From Flavobacterium fontis (lineage in GTDB: Bacteria > Bacteroidota > Bacteroidia > Flavobacteriales > Flavobacteriaceae): a DNA stretch of 64,000 nt. Both the position numbers and the translations under genes were made by a program. Position 1 is the stretch's first letter. Every line of letters begins with the position of its first letter. Of this stretch, positions 1 to 8,789 are shown one piece after another. The stretch spans positions 124,001 to 188,000 of the forward strand of contig NZ_FQVQ01000004.1 in the NCBI RefSeq assembly GCF_900129405.1, read 5' to 3'. Below the pieces are notes generated by a model. The model was not told the DNA's origin. It ran no database searches and worked only from the letters and a program-made list of their open reading frames with translations.

Positions 1-264
1 TTCACGAACCGTCGTGTTATCCCCAATGATAGCAAGAGAATCTTCCCCACCAAATTTCAAATCTTGAGGCACCGCTGCAATTACAGCGCCAGGGAAAATA
101 TTACAATTCTTTCCGATGCGAGCTCCCTCCATGATGGTCACGTTTGAACCAATCCAAGTTCCTTCGCCGATTTCGACGTTGTTATGAATAGTGGTAAATG
201 GCTCGATTACTACATTCTTAGCAATCTTAGCACCGGGATGCACATAGGCTAGCGGTTGATTCAT
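1..264 (-). CDS. lpxA: UDP-N-acetylglucosamine acyltransferase LpxA (N-terminal part)
   Basis: The first 88 residues of LpxA, which transfers a 3-hydroxyacyl chain from acyl carrier protein to UDP-GlcNAc in the first step of lipid A synthesis in the cytoplasm. The translation starts MNQPLAYVHPGAKIAKN and shows the hexapeptide pattern of a left-handed beta-helix (for example VVIEPF, VEIGEG, ARIGKN). The gene runs off the left window edge, so the catalytic histidine and C-terminal helices are not visible. Its ATG lies 3 bases after the stop of the lpxC/fabZ fusion, so it is the third lipid A gene of the same minus-strand operon. The assignment rests on the beta-helix and the conserved Bacteroidota gene order. 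Confidence 0.93.
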   Translation of the reverse strand, partial: MNQPLAYVHPGAKIAKNVVIEPFTTIHNNVEIGEGTWIGSNVTIMEGARIGKNCNIFPGAVIAAVPQDLKFGGEDSLAIIGDNTTVRE

Positions 265-267
265 AAT

Positions 268-1656
268 TTATTGGTTTTTGACGATTTGTGCCATGAGTTC
301 CGCTTCAGCGACCAAGCGCCCGTTGGCATAAGCGTTGGCTTGCATATGGCATATTCCGCGACGGATAGGCGAAATCAAATCACATTTAAATATTAACGTA
401 TCGCCCGGTAAAACTTTATGCTTGAACTTTACGTTGTCGATTTTCATAAAATAAGTCAGGTAATTTTCGGGATCTGGAACAGAGCTTAAAATTAAAATCC
501 CTCCCGTTTGTGCCATAGCTTCAACAATCAAAACACCTGGCATGACAGGAGCTCCAGGAAAATGACCCACAAAGAAGTCCTCATTCATCGTCACATTTTT
601 CAATCCCACGACATGAGATTCAGACATTTCGATGATTTTATCCACTAACAAAAATGGCGGACGATGGGGCAACATTTTCATGATTTTGGTCACATCCATC
701 AAAGGCTCTTTGTTTAAATCATAAGTAGGCACATGATTGCGTTGCTCTATCTTGATGATTTTAGATAGTTTTTTGGCAAATTGCGTATTGACAAAATGCC
801 CTGGTTTGTTGGCGATAACTTTCCCTTTGATACGGCAACCTATCAAGGCCAAATCACCAATAACATCTAGCAATTTGTGGCGGGCAGCTTCGTTAGGGTG
901 ATGCAACGTAAGGTTATCTAAAATACCGTTGGGTTTAACCGAAATATTTTCTTTTCCAAAGGCCTTTTTCAAGTTCTCCATCGTTTTTTCGGAGATTTCC
1001 TTGTCAACATACACGATGGCATTGTTCAAATCGCCTCCTTTAATGAGTCCGTTGTCTAGTAACGTTTCCAACTCATGTAAAAAACTAAAGGTTCGCGCAC
1101 TTGCAATTTCCGCTTTGAAATTGGACATGCTCTTCAACGTCGCGTTTTGGGTACCCAAGACTTTTGTACCAAAATCAACCATAGCGGTTACTTGGTAATC
1201 GTCGGCAGGCATGACAATGATTTCGCTCCCCGTACTTTCATCGATATACGAAATAACTTCTTTTACCACATAACAATACCGTTCAGCCTCTTGCTCAACG
1301 ATTCCTGCTTTTTCGATTGCTTCTACAAAATACTTGGAAGAACCGTCCATAATCGGGGGTTCCGACTCATTCAATTCGATAATCACATTGTCCAAATCAC
1401 ATCCTACGCAAGCCGCTAAAACATGTTCAGAGGTTTGAATCTTTACGCCCAACTTTTCTAAATTGGTTCCGCGCTGGGTATTTACTACATAGTTGGCGTC
1501 GGCTTCAATGACTGGGGAACCTTCCAAATCCACACGTACAAAGGTAAATCCATTATTGATAGGTGCTGGCTTTAACGTCATGGTCACTTCTTTTCCTGTG
1601 TGAAGTCCAACACCCGTAAGGGTAATTTCTGATTGAATGGTTTTTTGTTTAACCAT
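268..1656 (-). CDS. lpxC/fabZ: Bifunctional LpxC deacetylase / FabZ dehydratase fusion
   Basis: A 462-residue fusion of two enzymes that are separate in proteobacteria. Residues 1-310 are LpxC, the zinc deacetylase acting on UDP-3-O-acyl-GlcNAc, the committed step of lipid A synthesis. The zinc ligands H78, H260 and D264 are present, and H287 fits the general acid. Residues about 320-462 are FabZ, the 3-hydroxyacyl-ACP dehydratase, with the hot-dog motif GHFPGAPVMPGV (H365) and catalytic E379. Both enzymes use the 3-hydroxyacyl-ACP pool, so the fusion joins the branch point between lipid A and membrane fatty acids. It sits 20 bases after lpxD and 3 bases before lpxA. This fusion is typical of Bacteroidota; all key residues are intact. 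Confidence 0.97.
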   Translation of the reverse strand: MVKQKTIQSEITLTGVGLHTGKEVTMTLKPAPINNGFTFVRVDLEGSPVIEADANYVVNTQRGTNLEKLGVKIQTSEHVLAACVGCDLDNVIIELNESEPPIMDGSSKYFVEAIEKAGIVEQEAERYCYVVKEVISYIDESTGSEIIVMPADDYQVTAMVDFGTKVLGTQNATLKSMSNFKAEIASARTFSFLHELETLLDNGLIKGGDLNNAIVYVDKEISEKTMENLKKAFGKENISVKPNGILDNLTLHHPNEAARHKLLDVIGDLALIGCRIKGKVIANKPGHFVNTQFAKKLSKIIKIEQRNHVPTYDLNKEPLMDVTKIMKMLPHRPPFLLVDKIIEMSESHVVGLKNVTMNEDFFVGHFPGAPVMPGVLIVEAMAQTGGILILSSVPDPENYLTYFMKIDNVKFKHKVLPGDTLIFKCDLISPIRRGICHMQANAYANGRLVAEAELMAQIVKNQ

Positions 1657-1676
1657 AATGCTTGTATTAATTCTGT

Positions 1677-2696
1677 TTAGCTTAATTTTTTCTTGAGATT
1701 GTCCAAATCGGCCACAATTTTGGGAAGATTACGGAAATGGACATACGATTTATTCCAATCGCCATAGTTAAAGGCCGGACTTCCTTGAATCGTTTCGCCA
1801 TCGGGGATACTTTTTCCGATACCCGATTGTGCTTGAATCCGTACATTATTGCCTACGGTAATATGGCCTACTATTCCTACTTGCCCACCGATCATGCAGT
1901 TTTTACCGATTTTGGTAGATCCCGCAATACCGGTTTGTGAGGCAATCACGGTGTTTTCACCAATTTCTACATTGTGTGCAATCTGGATTTGATTATCGAG
2001 TTTAACGCCTTTGCGTATGATGGTAGAGCCTAGCGTTGCACGGTCGATAGTCGTACACGCCCCTACTTCTACATGATCTTCTAGAATTACATTTCCAATT
2101 TGAGGGATTTTGCTGTAGGTTCCATCCTCTGAAGGGGCAAAACCAAATCCATCCGAACCGATGATAACGCCCGAGTGGATGGTGCAATGGTTACCAATTT
2201 CAGTTTCAGAGTAAATTCGAACGCCTGCAAACAAAATACAATCATCTCCGATAACCACATTATCCCCTATAAATGAGTTGGGATAAATTTTGACATTGTT
2301 TCCAATTTTCACATTTTTTCCAATGTAACAAAAACTTCCCAAGTAAAGATGATCGCCGTAGGTCACCCCTTCCGAAATCACGGACGGTTGTTCAATACCC
2401 GACTTCATCAACTTTACTTGATTGTAATATTCTAGAAGTTTGGAAAAGGACTTGTAGGCATCTTCCACTTTAATTAAGGTAGTGGTAATGGGTTGTTCAG
2501 GCTCAAACGTGTGGTTCACAATCGTGATGGACGCTTGAGTGGTGTAGATATAATTTTGGTATTTTGGATTGGCTAAAAAGGATAATGAACCCGCTGTCCC
2601 CTCCTCGATTTTGGCCAATTTATAGACTTCAATTTGTGGATTTCCAACCACTTCTCCGCCTAAAATACCCGCTATTTGTTCCGCTGTAAATTTCAT
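1677..2696 (-). CDS. lpxD: UDP-3-O-acylglucosamine N-acyltransferase LpxD
   Basis: A cytoplasmic enzyme that adds the second 3-hydroxyacyl chain to the glucosamine of the lipid A precursor. The 339-residue product has an N-terminal uridine-binding domain (residues 1-100), then many hexapeptide repeats from about 105 to 290 and a C-terminal helical tail. The catalytic histidine is H241 in QIQIAHNVEIG. An in-frame ATG 23 codons upstream would add a hydrophobic leader unlike LpxD, so I chose the ATG at 2696, which gives the usual MKFTAEQIAG start. It lies 37 bases after the HD-domain gene and 20 before lpxC/fabZ, and is probably co-transcribed with both. Confidence 0.95.
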   Translation of the reverse strand: MKFTAEQIAGILGGEVVGNPQIEVYKLAKIEEGTAGSLSFLANPKYQNYIYTTQASITIVNHTFEPEQPITTTLIKVEDAYKSFSKLLEYYNQVKLMKSGIEQPSVISEGVTYGDHLYLGSFCYIGKNVKIGNNVKIYPNSFIGDNVVIGDDCILFAGVRIYSETEIGNHCTIHSGVIIGSDGFGFAPSEDGTYSKIPQIGNVILEDHVEVGACTTIDRATLGSTIIRKGVKLDNQIQIAHNVEIGENTVIASQTGIAGSTKIGKNCMIGGQVGIVGHITVGNNVRIQAQSGIGKSIPDGETIQGSPAFNYGDWNKSYVHFRNLPKIVADLDNLKKKLS

Positions 2697-2733
2697 TCTG
2701 ACAAAAATATAAAATTTAACAAAATAAGCCGTT

Positions 2734-3966
2734 TTATCCCAGTAATACTTTCGGATAACATACAAAATACTTCGTTACAGCCTTCGATAAGGCTCTTACT
2801 TGAAGCGGTTCTGAAGTATCTTCCAACACTTCAACAGACCGGTCTTTTTTGATGATTCGTATCGGTACACTTTCTTTGTTGTAGGCGATGTTTTTTAATT
2901 TTCCTTTGAAAACAAAATAATCCGAGTCGTTGGCTGCAATGGGATAATGGGCTAACAATTGGGCTTTTAACGTTTGTATCTTTGAGGCAACAGGCTTTTC
3001 TTCCGACATGTCAATCTTCAACAATTCGCGATTGACAATCATTTTACATAATTCAGCCAGCACGAAATCTGAAGAAAATTGCCACGATTTAATAGCGACC
3101 ATAACATCATAATCATCCAATAAGGCAAATTGCGTTAGCGGCTCCCCATCAAAATCAGTTCGCGCTACTTTATTTTGCAGAAAAAATTGCAAGGGGGCGC
3201 TACAAGGCAGTTCGTTACCTTTTTGTGTGAGTTCTTTGGCGCGCTTTAAGATTTTTGTCAAAATCAACTCCGCTACAACCGATGTTTTATGCAAATACGC
3301 TTGCCAGTACATGAGTCGGCGAGCCATAAGAAATTTTTCTACGGAGTATACGCCTTTTTCTTCAATTACCAAATGATCATCAGCGACATTCATCATCTGA
3401 ATTAAGCGGTCACTGTTGATATTACCTTCGGCTACTCCACTGTAAAAACTATCGCGCTTGAGGTAATCCATGCGATCCATGTCCAACTGACTGGAAATCA
3501 ATTCAAGCATAAATTTTCGGTGGTAATCGCCTTTAAAAATTTGAATTGCCAAATCAAGTTGGCCGTTAAAATGCCGATTTAACGCGTGCATGAATTGCAA
3601 CGAAATCTCCTCATGCTGAATTCCCTCTACGATACTGTGTTCCATTGCGTGAGAAAAAGGACCATGACCAATATCGTGCAACAGTATAGCAATGTAGAGT
3701 GCATTTTCTTCTTCCTCGGTAAATTGAACCCCTTTATATTTGAGTGTTTCTACAGCCTTTTGCATGATGTGCATACACCCCAAGGCGTGGTGAAAACGGG
3801 TATGATGGGCACCCGGATACACAAGATACGACAATCCCATTTGCGAAATACGGCGTAAACGCTGAAAATAGGGATGCTGAATAAGATCAAAAACCAATGA
3901 ATTGGGAATCGAAATGAATCCGTAGATGGGATCGTTGAATATTTTAAGTTTGTTGGTCGAATTCAC
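2734..3966 (-). CDS. HD-domain phosphohydrolase, probably GTG start
   Basis: An HD-superfamily metal-dependent phosphohydrolase of about 410 residues, the type placed next to lipid A genes in many Bacteroidota. The conserved core KIFNDPIYGFIS is followed by TRFHHALG (H59) and the HD signature LLHDIGHGPFSHAMEH (H97, D98). The fold resembles SAMHD1/dGTPase-like proteins; the substrate cannot be told from sequence. The reading frame extends to an ATG at 4020, but that 18-codon extension overlaps a good promoter (3985-4014) and looks untranslated, so the GTG at 3966 is the better start. It is the first gene of the operon that continues into lpxD, lpxC/fabZ and lpxA. Confidence 0.85.
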   Translation of the reverse strand: MNSTNKLKIFNDPIYGFISIPNSLVFDLIQHPYFQRLRRISQMGLSYLVYPGAHHTRFHHALGCMHIMQKAVETLKYKGVQFTEEEENALYIAILLHDIGHGPFSHAMEHSIVEGIQHEEISLQFMHALNRHFNGQLDLAIQIFKGDYHRKFMLELISSQLDMDRMDYLKRDSFYSGVAEGNINSDRLIQMMNVADDHLVIEEKGVYSVEKFLMARRLMYWQAYLHKTSVVAELILTKILKRAKELTQKGNELPCSAPLQFFLQNKVARTDFDGEPLTQFALLDDYDVMVAIKSWQFSSDFVLAELCKMIVNRELLKIDMSEEKPVASKIQTLKAQLLAHYPIAANDSDYFVFKGKLKNIAYNKESVPIRIIKKDRSVEVLEDTSEPLQVRALSKAVTKYFVCYPKVLLG

Positions 3967-3984
3967 ACCATTTAAATAAGAGCA

Positions 3985-4014
3985 CAAATATACGTGAAAA
4001 GGGAAAAAGCGCAA
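3985..4014 (-). promoter_or_regulatory. Bacteroidota-type promoter for the HD-lpx operon
   Basis: On the minus strand TTG (4014-4012) is followed by 19 bases and then TATATTTG (3992-3985), a full match to the Bacteroidota TTG / TAnnTTTG promoter form. Transcription would start around 3975-3980, just upstream of the GTG at 3966. That placement is the main argument against the longer ATG start at 4020. Confidence 0.7.
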
Positions 4015-4088
4015 TATCAATTGGTTTTGTACTTGAAATTTAAATGCTTTACTTACGCCTCTCTTATCAAAAGACCTTACATACAGGT

Positions 4089-4123
4089 AAAAAAAACCTA
4101 ACTACGCGGGGTAATTAGGTTTT
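4089..4123 (-). terminator. Intrinsic terminator after the E1 dehydrogenase gene
   Basis: A perfect 9-bp stem, AAAACCTAA / TTAGGTTTT, with a 13-base loop; read on the minus strand it is followed by a run of Ts. It lies downstream of the keto-acid dehydrogenase gene and the stop-adjacent repeat, and upstream of the HD operon promoter, separating the two units. Confidence 0.8.
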
Positions 4124-4145
4124 CTATACTTGATTTTTGCACTGC

Positions 4146-4219
4146 TAGCCCTGATGGGAGCGGCATCCTCACGGAGTTTACGAAGTGAGATACAGCGGAC
4201 AGCAGGAAATAGCTCCTGA
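4146..4219 (-). repeat. Stop-adjacent dispersed repeat, copy A
   Basis: Read on the minus strand it starts TCAGGAGCTATTTCC (4219-4205), six bases after the dehydrogenase stop codon, continues with a CTCAC...GTGAG hairpin, and ends TCAGGGCTA, which nearly repeats its own first bases. A second copy starts with the same 15 bases right after the stop codon at 9659. From memory, similar GGAGCTATTTCC...GGGCTA elements occur between genes in other Flavobacterium genomes; I could not check this here. Confidence 0.75.
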
Positions 4220-4225
4220 AAAAAA

Positions 4226-6202
4226 TTAATACGCAATCAGTTCCAATAACGCCTTTTCAAAGCGTTCTTTGGGTAAATACTGATCCTCAAGGGTTTTCAT
4301 AAACGGTATAGCAGTTTCCAAACTACCTACCCGAACAACGGGCGCATCCAAATGTTCGAACGCCTGCTCCATTATCAAAGAGGAAATGTCGCTCGCAATA
4401 CCGCCAAACAAGGTGTCTTCTTGTAAAATAATGGCTCTGTTTGTTTTTTTAACCGATTGCAGTATGGCTTCAGTATCTAAAGGTTGCAGCGTTCGCAAAT
4501 CCAATACATCGGCACGAACTTCAGGATGTTTGTCCAACAGTTCTAATGCCCAATGTACGCCTGCACCAAAGGAAATAATGGTCACTTGATCGCCTTCGCG
4601 TAGCAAAGAAGCCTTTCCCAAAGGTAAGGTATAATAGCCTTTGGGCACTTCTTGATAGATACTGCGATACAAGAGCTTATGCTCAAAGTACATCACCGGA
4701 TTGGGGTCGTTAATGGCAGTAATTAAAAGTCCTTTTGCATCATACGGAAACGCGGGGTATACCACTTTTAAACCTGGCGTTTTGGTAAACCAAGCTTCAT
4801 TGGTTTGGGAGTGGAACGGTCCCGCTTGCGTACCGCCACCACAGGGCATACGCACTACGACATCGGACTTTTCGCCCCAGCGGTAGCGTTGCTTGGCTAA
4901 CAAATTGACAATTGGATTAAAACCTGTTGAAACGAAGTCGGCAAACTGCATTTCGACGATGGCTTTATACCCGTTGATCGAGAGTCCGTTGGCCGCTGAA
5001 ACGACAGCACTTTCACAGATGGGCGTATTGCGAACCCGCTCTTTACCGAACTGTGCCACGAATCCATCGGTAATTTTAAAAGCTCCTCCGTATTCGGCAA
5101 TATCTTGGCCCATAATGACCAAATTAGGATGTTGTTGCATCGCTTCACGCAAAGCGCTTGAAATGGCATCAATCACACGGATATTCTCAGTTTCACTTGA
5201 CGGTTTTACTTCTTGATAATCAAATGATTCGTAAACATCATTTAACTCTTCATTTAAATCAGCTACAAAGTCTGGTTCGGCCTGGGTAATGGCCCAATGC
5301 GCATCGATTTCTTGCTTGATTTCGGCGCGAAAAGTCTCGTCTTGCGCTTCTGTCAAAATCCCTTCATTTTTAAGAAAGGCTTGGTAGTTGGCAATCGGAT
5401 CTTTAATTGCCCACATGTCCATGAGTTCTTGGGGAACGTATTTGGTACCACTCGCCTCTTCGTGACCCCGCATACGGAACGTTTTGAACTCCAATAAAAC
5501 GGGACGCGGGTTTTCTTGCATGGAAGCTTTGAGTTCGGAAATTTTGGTGAAAACCTCTAAAATATTGTTGCCGTCAAGGATATGACTTTCCATGCCGTAA
5601 CCAACGCCTTTGTCGGCGAGATTTTCGCAACGGTATTGTTCGTTGGTAGGTGTTGACAAACCATAACCGTTATTTTCGATGACGAAAAGTACGGGCAAGT
5701 CCCATACGGCTGCGATATTTAACGCCTCGTGAAAATCACCCTCAGAAGTGGCGCCTTCCCCGGTAAATACGGCGGTTACTTTTCCGTTTTTCTTTAGTTT
5801 ATTAGCCAAAGCGATTCCGTCGGCTACCCCCATTTGGGGCCCCAAATGCGAAATCATGCCGATGATTTTATACTCTTGTGTCCCAAAGTGAAAACTGCGG
5901 TCACGGCCTTTGGTGAAACCCGATTTTTTACCTTGCCATTGCGAGAACAACTTGTGCAGTGGAATATCACGACCAGTGAAAACACCGAGATTCCGATGCA
6001 TGGGAAGAATGTATTCATCCTTATCCAAAGCTGCGGTAATTCCCACAGAAATAGCTTCCTGCCCAATACCTGAAAACCATTTTGACACTTTTCCTTGTCG
6101 GAGCAAAATGAGCATTTTCTCTTCAATCAAGCGGGGTTTCAGTAATTTTTTATACAAATCCAACAATTGCTCGTTGGATAAATTGTGACGATTAAAGTCC
6201 AT
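4226..6202 (-). CDS. Branched-chain keto-acid dehydrogenase E1, fused alpha and beta subunits
   Basis: A 658-residue thiamine-diphosphate enzyme holding both E1 subunits in one chain. It would decarboxylate branched-chain 2-oxo acids and pass the acyl group to lipoyl-E2, supplying iso- and anteiso-fatty acid primers. Residues 1-335 are the alpha subunit; the cofactor motif [15 protein letters not shown] (148-162) pairs with NN at 177-178, with GEG in place of the classic GDG. Residues about 343-658 are the beta subunit ([38 protein letters not shown]). The E2 and E3 genes are not in the window. The substrate is inferred from the family; pyruvate or acetoin E1 are less likely alternatives. Transcription probably ends at the terminator at 4089-4123. 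Confidence 0.88.
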   Translation of the reverse strand: MDFNRHNLSNEQLLDLYKKLLKPRLIEEKMLILLRQGKVSKWFSGIGQEAISVGITAALDKDEYILPMHRNLGVFTGRDIPLHKLFSQWQGKKSGFTKGRDRSFHFGTQEYKIIGMISHLGPQMGVADGIALANKLKKNGKVTAVFTGEGATSEGDFHEALNIAAVWDLPVLFVIENNGYGLSTPTNEQYRCENLADKGVGYGMESHILDGNNILEVFTKISELKASMQENPRPVLLEFKTFRMRGHEEASGTKYVPQELMDMWAIKDPIANYQAFLKNEGILTEAQDETFRAEIKQEIDAHWAITQAEPDFVADLNEELNDVYESFDYQEVKPSSETENIRVIDAISSALREAMQQHPNLVIMGQDIAEYGGAFKITDGFVAQFGKERVRNTPICESAVVSAANGLSINGYKAIVEMQFADFVSTGFNPIVNLLAKQRYRWGEKSDVVVRMPCGGGTQAGPFHSQTNEAWFTKTPGLKVVYPAFPYDAKGLLITAINDPNPVMYFEHKLLYRSIYQEVPKGYYTLPLGKASLLREGDQVTIISFGAGVHWALELLDKHPEVRADVLDLRTLQPLDTEAILQSVKKTNRAIILQEDTLFGGIASDISSLIMEQAFEHLDAPVVRVGSLETAIPFMKTLEDQYLPKERFEKALLELIAY

Positions 6203-6271
6203 TCGTTTTGTTTGTGGTTTGTGACGCCAAATGTACTAAAACGTTACAGGATTTCAAGGTGTTTTTACATA

Positions 6272-6301
6272 AAAAAAGCACACCTTATGGAGTGCTTTTT
6301 T
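6272..6301 (-). terminator. Intrinsic terminator after the T9SS cargo gene
   Basis: Stem AAAAAGCAC / GTGCTTTTT around a short AT-rich centre, with T-runs on both strands, 23 bases after the stop codon of the T9SS protein at 6325. It separates that gene from the dehydrogenase gene downstream. Confidence 0.8.
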
Positions 6302-6324
6302 ATCGCTTTTATATAAGTAAGAAA

Positions 6325-7053
6325 CTACGATTTGATAAATCGTTTTACGGTCTTTTGTTGTTCTGTAGTTATGAGTTCAACCCAATACAATCCTGTGGGG
6401 AGTGGCGTAACATCGATGGCGTTGTCGATCAAAGGAAAAGCGCCTATTTGTTGTCCATTGCTGTGGTATAAAATTACTTTTTCCAATGGCAGCTCACTTT
6501 TAATATGTAAAGTATTTCCTGTCGGATTGGGATAAATTAGCGTTTGCTCCAAAGTCGAACTCAAGTCATTGGTAGACAGGGCTACTTCGGTTACATTTAA
6601 GGTATATGTTACGGTTTGTGGAGAAGGCCAACTCGATATGTAAATATAATAGGTTTGACCTGCGGTAACCGAAAAATTGTTTATCGTGCGTGCTCCTGCA
6701 GAAACTCCTGTTGCACAAGCCGCATATTGTACACCTATATTAGCACAGTTCGTATAGACAAACATTCCCGTCCAACCCAGCGCATTGGGAATTTCAATCT
6801 TTAAGGTTTGACTGACAGAAGGGGTATACGCATAAATCACATCGTTGCCGCCATGGTAATAATTGCCGAAAGTGGTTGTAGCACAGGTAGGATGTGTGGT
6901 GGTTTGCGGATCGTAGTTATCTCCGAAATTTGCCGTATTATCGGAAACGGCAAAGGGTAAAGATGAAATTACAATGGGGTCATTGCACAACGAGCCTGTT
7001 TGGGCAAAACCGAATGTAGTGCACAAAAGGAAAAGCATGTAGTTTCGTTTCAT
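6325..7053 (-). CDS. Secreted PPC-like domain protein with T9SS type A sorting domain
   Basis: A 242-residue exported protein of unknown specific function. It has a signal peptide (MKRNYMLFLLCTTFGFAQ), then a beta-sandwich of about 130 residues with two likely disulfide pairs, resembling bacterial pre-peptidase C-terminal (PPC) domains (NDVIYAYTP, TYYIYISSW). Residues about 170-242 form a type A T9SS sorting domain (IYPNPTGNTLHIKSELPLE, GLYWVELITTEQ, ending VKRFIKS). The protein should cross the outer membrane through T9SS and be anchored or released. No catalytic domain is visible, so it may be an adhesin or a stand-alone binding module. It is a single-gene unit with its own terminator. Confidence 0.88.
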   Translation of the reverse strand: MKRNYMLFLLCTTFGFAQTGSLCNDPIVISSLPFAVSDNTANFGDNYDPQTTTHPTCATTTFGNYYHGGNDVIYAYTPSVSQTLKIEIPNALGWTGMFVYTNCANIGVQYAACATGVSAGARTINNFSVTAGQTYYIYISSWPSPQTVTYTLNVTEVALSTNDLSSTLEQTLIYPNPTGNTLHIKSELPLEKVILYHSNGQQIGAFPLIDNAIDVTPLPTGLYWVELITTEQQKTVKRFIKS

Positions 7054-7177
7054 AAGGCTAGGAATTAAGGGATTAGTTACCTAAAAATACACCTTGTTTT
7101 TGGAGGGCACAAGTATTCTCGATGGGTGACCTATTTTTATCGATAAAATGACGAAAAGGAGATGTTGATAACTTTCG

Positions 7178-7207
7178 TTTGCAACTTAATAAAAAACTGT
7201 ACATTTG
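7178..7207 (+). promoter_or_regulatory. Promoter for the 2OG-Fe(II) oxygenase gene
   Basis: TTTG at 7178-7181, an 18-base spacer, then TACATTTG at 7200-7207, matching the Bacteroidota promoter pattern. It is in the 206-base gap between divergent genes and about 50 bases before the ATG at 7260. Confidence 0.65.
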
Positions 7208-7259
7208 TGATTGCGCTTTGATTTCACAGCGTTTAAGTTATTAACAAAAAAGGTTTAGT

Positions 7260-8213
7260 ATGCAACAAATTCCAAGTGTTGACTTACGTGATTTCCTGTC
7301 GGATGATCCGGCACGTAAACAAAAATTTGTAAATGAAATCGGCAAAGCCTACGAAGAAATTGGCTTCGTAGCATTAAAAGGTCATTTTCTTGATGATCAA
7401 TTGGTGGAAGAATTGTATGATGAAGTGCGCAACTTCTTCAATCTTCCATTGGAAACCAAAGCAAAATATGAGATTCCAGGTATTGGAGGTCAGCGCGGTT
7501 ATGTTTCTTTTGGTAAAGAACATGCCAAGGGTCGTTCCGCTGGAGATTTAAAAGAATTTTGGCATTTTGGCCAATACGTAAGCGAAGGCTCTAAATGGGA
7601 AGGTGAATATCCCGACAATGTAATCGTAGAAGAATTACCTAAATTCAATACCGTTGGAAAACAAGCCTACCAAATGTTGGAAAAAACGGGAGTTTATGTA
7701 CTTCGTGCTTTGGCATTACACATTGGTTTGGATGAATTTTATTTTGACAATTACATCAAAGACGGGAACAGTATTTTACGTCCGATCCACTACCCGCCTA
7801 TTACGGATGAACCGAAAGACGGTGCTGTTCGTGCGGCTGCCCATGGTGACATCAACTTGATTACCCTGTTAATGGGAGCACAAGGCAAAGGATTGCAAGT
7901 CCAAAACCATGAAGGCCAATGGATTGATGCCATTGCGCAAGAAGATGAATTGATGATTAATGTGGGCGATATGTTGTCCAGACATACCAACAATAAATTA
8001 AAATCAACCATTCACCAAGTGGTTAATCCACCGCGGGAATTGTGGGGAACTTCGCGTTTCTCGATTCCCTTTTTCATGCATCCGGTAAGCGATATGAAAT
8101 TGGATTGCCTACCGCAATGTATCGATGAAAACAATCCGAAATTGTATGAGGACATCACCGCGGGCGATTTCTTAAATGAACGTTTGGTGGAATTAGGATT
8201 GATTAAAAAATAA
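7260..8213 (+). CDS. 2-oxoglutarate/Fe(II)-dependent oxygenase, isopenicillin N synthase family
   Basis: A 317-residue non-haem iron oxygenase of the isopenicillin N synthase-like family. The N-terminal DIOX_N-type domain (VDLRDFL, GFVALKGH) is followed by the double-stranded beta-helix. The iron triad is H195-x-D197 (AAHGDINLITLL) and H252 (STIHQVV), and the RxS co-substrate motif is R266/S268 (RFSIPFF). Presumably it hydroxylates, desaturates or cyclises a small molecule with O2 and 2-oxoglutarate; the substrate is not predictable. It has its own promoter and terminator and no linked biosynthetic cluster, so a housekeeping role is likelier than antibiotic synthesis. Confidence 0.88.
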   Translation: MQQIPSVDLRDFLSDDPARKQKFVNEIGKAYEEIGFVALKGHFLDDQLVEELYDEVRNFFNLPLETKAKYEIPGIGGQRGYVSFGKEHAKGRSAGDLKEFWHFGQYVSEGSKWEGEYPDNVIVEELPKFNTVGKQAYQMLEKTGVYVLRALALHIGLDEFYFDNYIKDGNSILRPIHYPPITDEPKDGAVRAAAHGDINLITLLMGAQGKGLQVQNHEGQWIDAIAQEDELMINVGDMLSRHTNNKLKSTIHQVVNPPRELWGTSRFSIPFFMHPVSDMKLDCLPQCIDENNPKLYEDITAGDFLNERLVELGLIKK

Positions 8214-8235
8214 GGGAACAAATTTTCCAAAACTG

Positions 8236-8282
8236 AAATTCCAAATTCCAATGCACTGTTGGGATTTGGAATTTGGTTTTTT
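8236..8282 (+). terminator. Intrinsic terminator after the oxygenase gene
   Basis: A long hairpin with arms AATTCCAAATTCCAA and TTGGGATTTGGAATT (one G-T wobble) around a 7-base loop, followed by GG and a run of six Ts. It lies 23 bases after the oxygenase stop codon. Confidence 0.85.
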
Positions 8283-8329
8283 ACCCCTTGATTATTCGGA
8301 TATATAAAACCTAACAAAGTAGCACTCCC

Positions 8330-8662
8330 ATGAGTAACTTAGAAGAACAACTGAAAAAGCTATTCCCTGATCATATCCCAACGGAACCCGAACCTGAAGT
8401 TCCGCAAGAACACGAATTGTTTGTTCAAAAAGAACCGATGATTTGCAAATATGAAAAGCGAAAAGGAAAACCTACGACCATTATTGAAGGGTATGAGGGC
8501 GAAGATGAAGATTTTAAAATCTTAGCCAAAGAAATCAAAACCAAATTGAGCGTAGGCGGCAGCTTCAAAGACGGTGCGATTATCATACAGGGCGACTACC
8601 GCGATAAAATTATGAATCTATTGAAAGAAAAAGGCTTCAAAGTGAAGCGCGTGGGAGGATAA
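8330..8662 (+). CDS. SUI1/eIF1-family translation factor (YciH-like)
   Basis: A 110-residue protein with a charged, Glu/Pro-rich N-terminal tail (residues 1-40) and a C-terminal SUI1 domain. Family hallmarks are KRKGKPTTIIEGYEG, the KLSVGGSFKDGAIIIQGDY core (about residues 77-95) and a terminal LLKEKGFKVKRVGG strand. Archaeal and eukaryotic relatives (aIF1/eIF1) monitor start-codon choice on the small ribosomal subunit; the bacterial YciH role is less certain and may involve initiation fidelity or stress repression. This may matter here because Bacteroidota rarely use Shine-Dalgarno pairing, but that link is inference. It is transcribed separately from the oxygenase gene, after its terminator. 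Confidence 0.9.
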   Translation: MSNLEEQLKKLFPDHIPTEPEPEVPQEHELFVQKEPMICKYEKRKGKPTTIIEGYEGEDEDFKILAKEIKTKLSVGGSFKDGAIIIQGDYRDKIMNLLKEKGFKVKRVGG

Positions 8663-8749
8663 CATGAATTTTGAATGATAAATGATGAATTTTAAATCGT
8701 GTTTCTTTCAAATAATTGTCACTGGTCAACCCAGTAGTTTCGAATCTAA

Positions 8750-8784
8750 TCACTAGTCACTAGTCACTAACAACTAATAACTAT
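8750..8784 (+). repeat. Degenerating heptad repeat (TCACTAG-type)
   Basis: Five consecutive 7-base units, TCACTAG, TCACTAG, TCACTAA, CAACTAA, TAACTAT, directly before the ATG of the nucleoside phosphorylase (8790). The first two are identical and the rest decay stepwise. The tract occupies the leader region where a ribosome-binding site would be expected. Confidence 0.7.
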
Positions 8785-8789
8785 CACCG

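Noticed and set aside
7260-8213. Antibiotic (isopenicillin N) synthase gene
   Set aside because: The family similarity is real but no peptide synthetase or other cluster gene is nearby; the gene is a lone unit with its own promoter and terminator.
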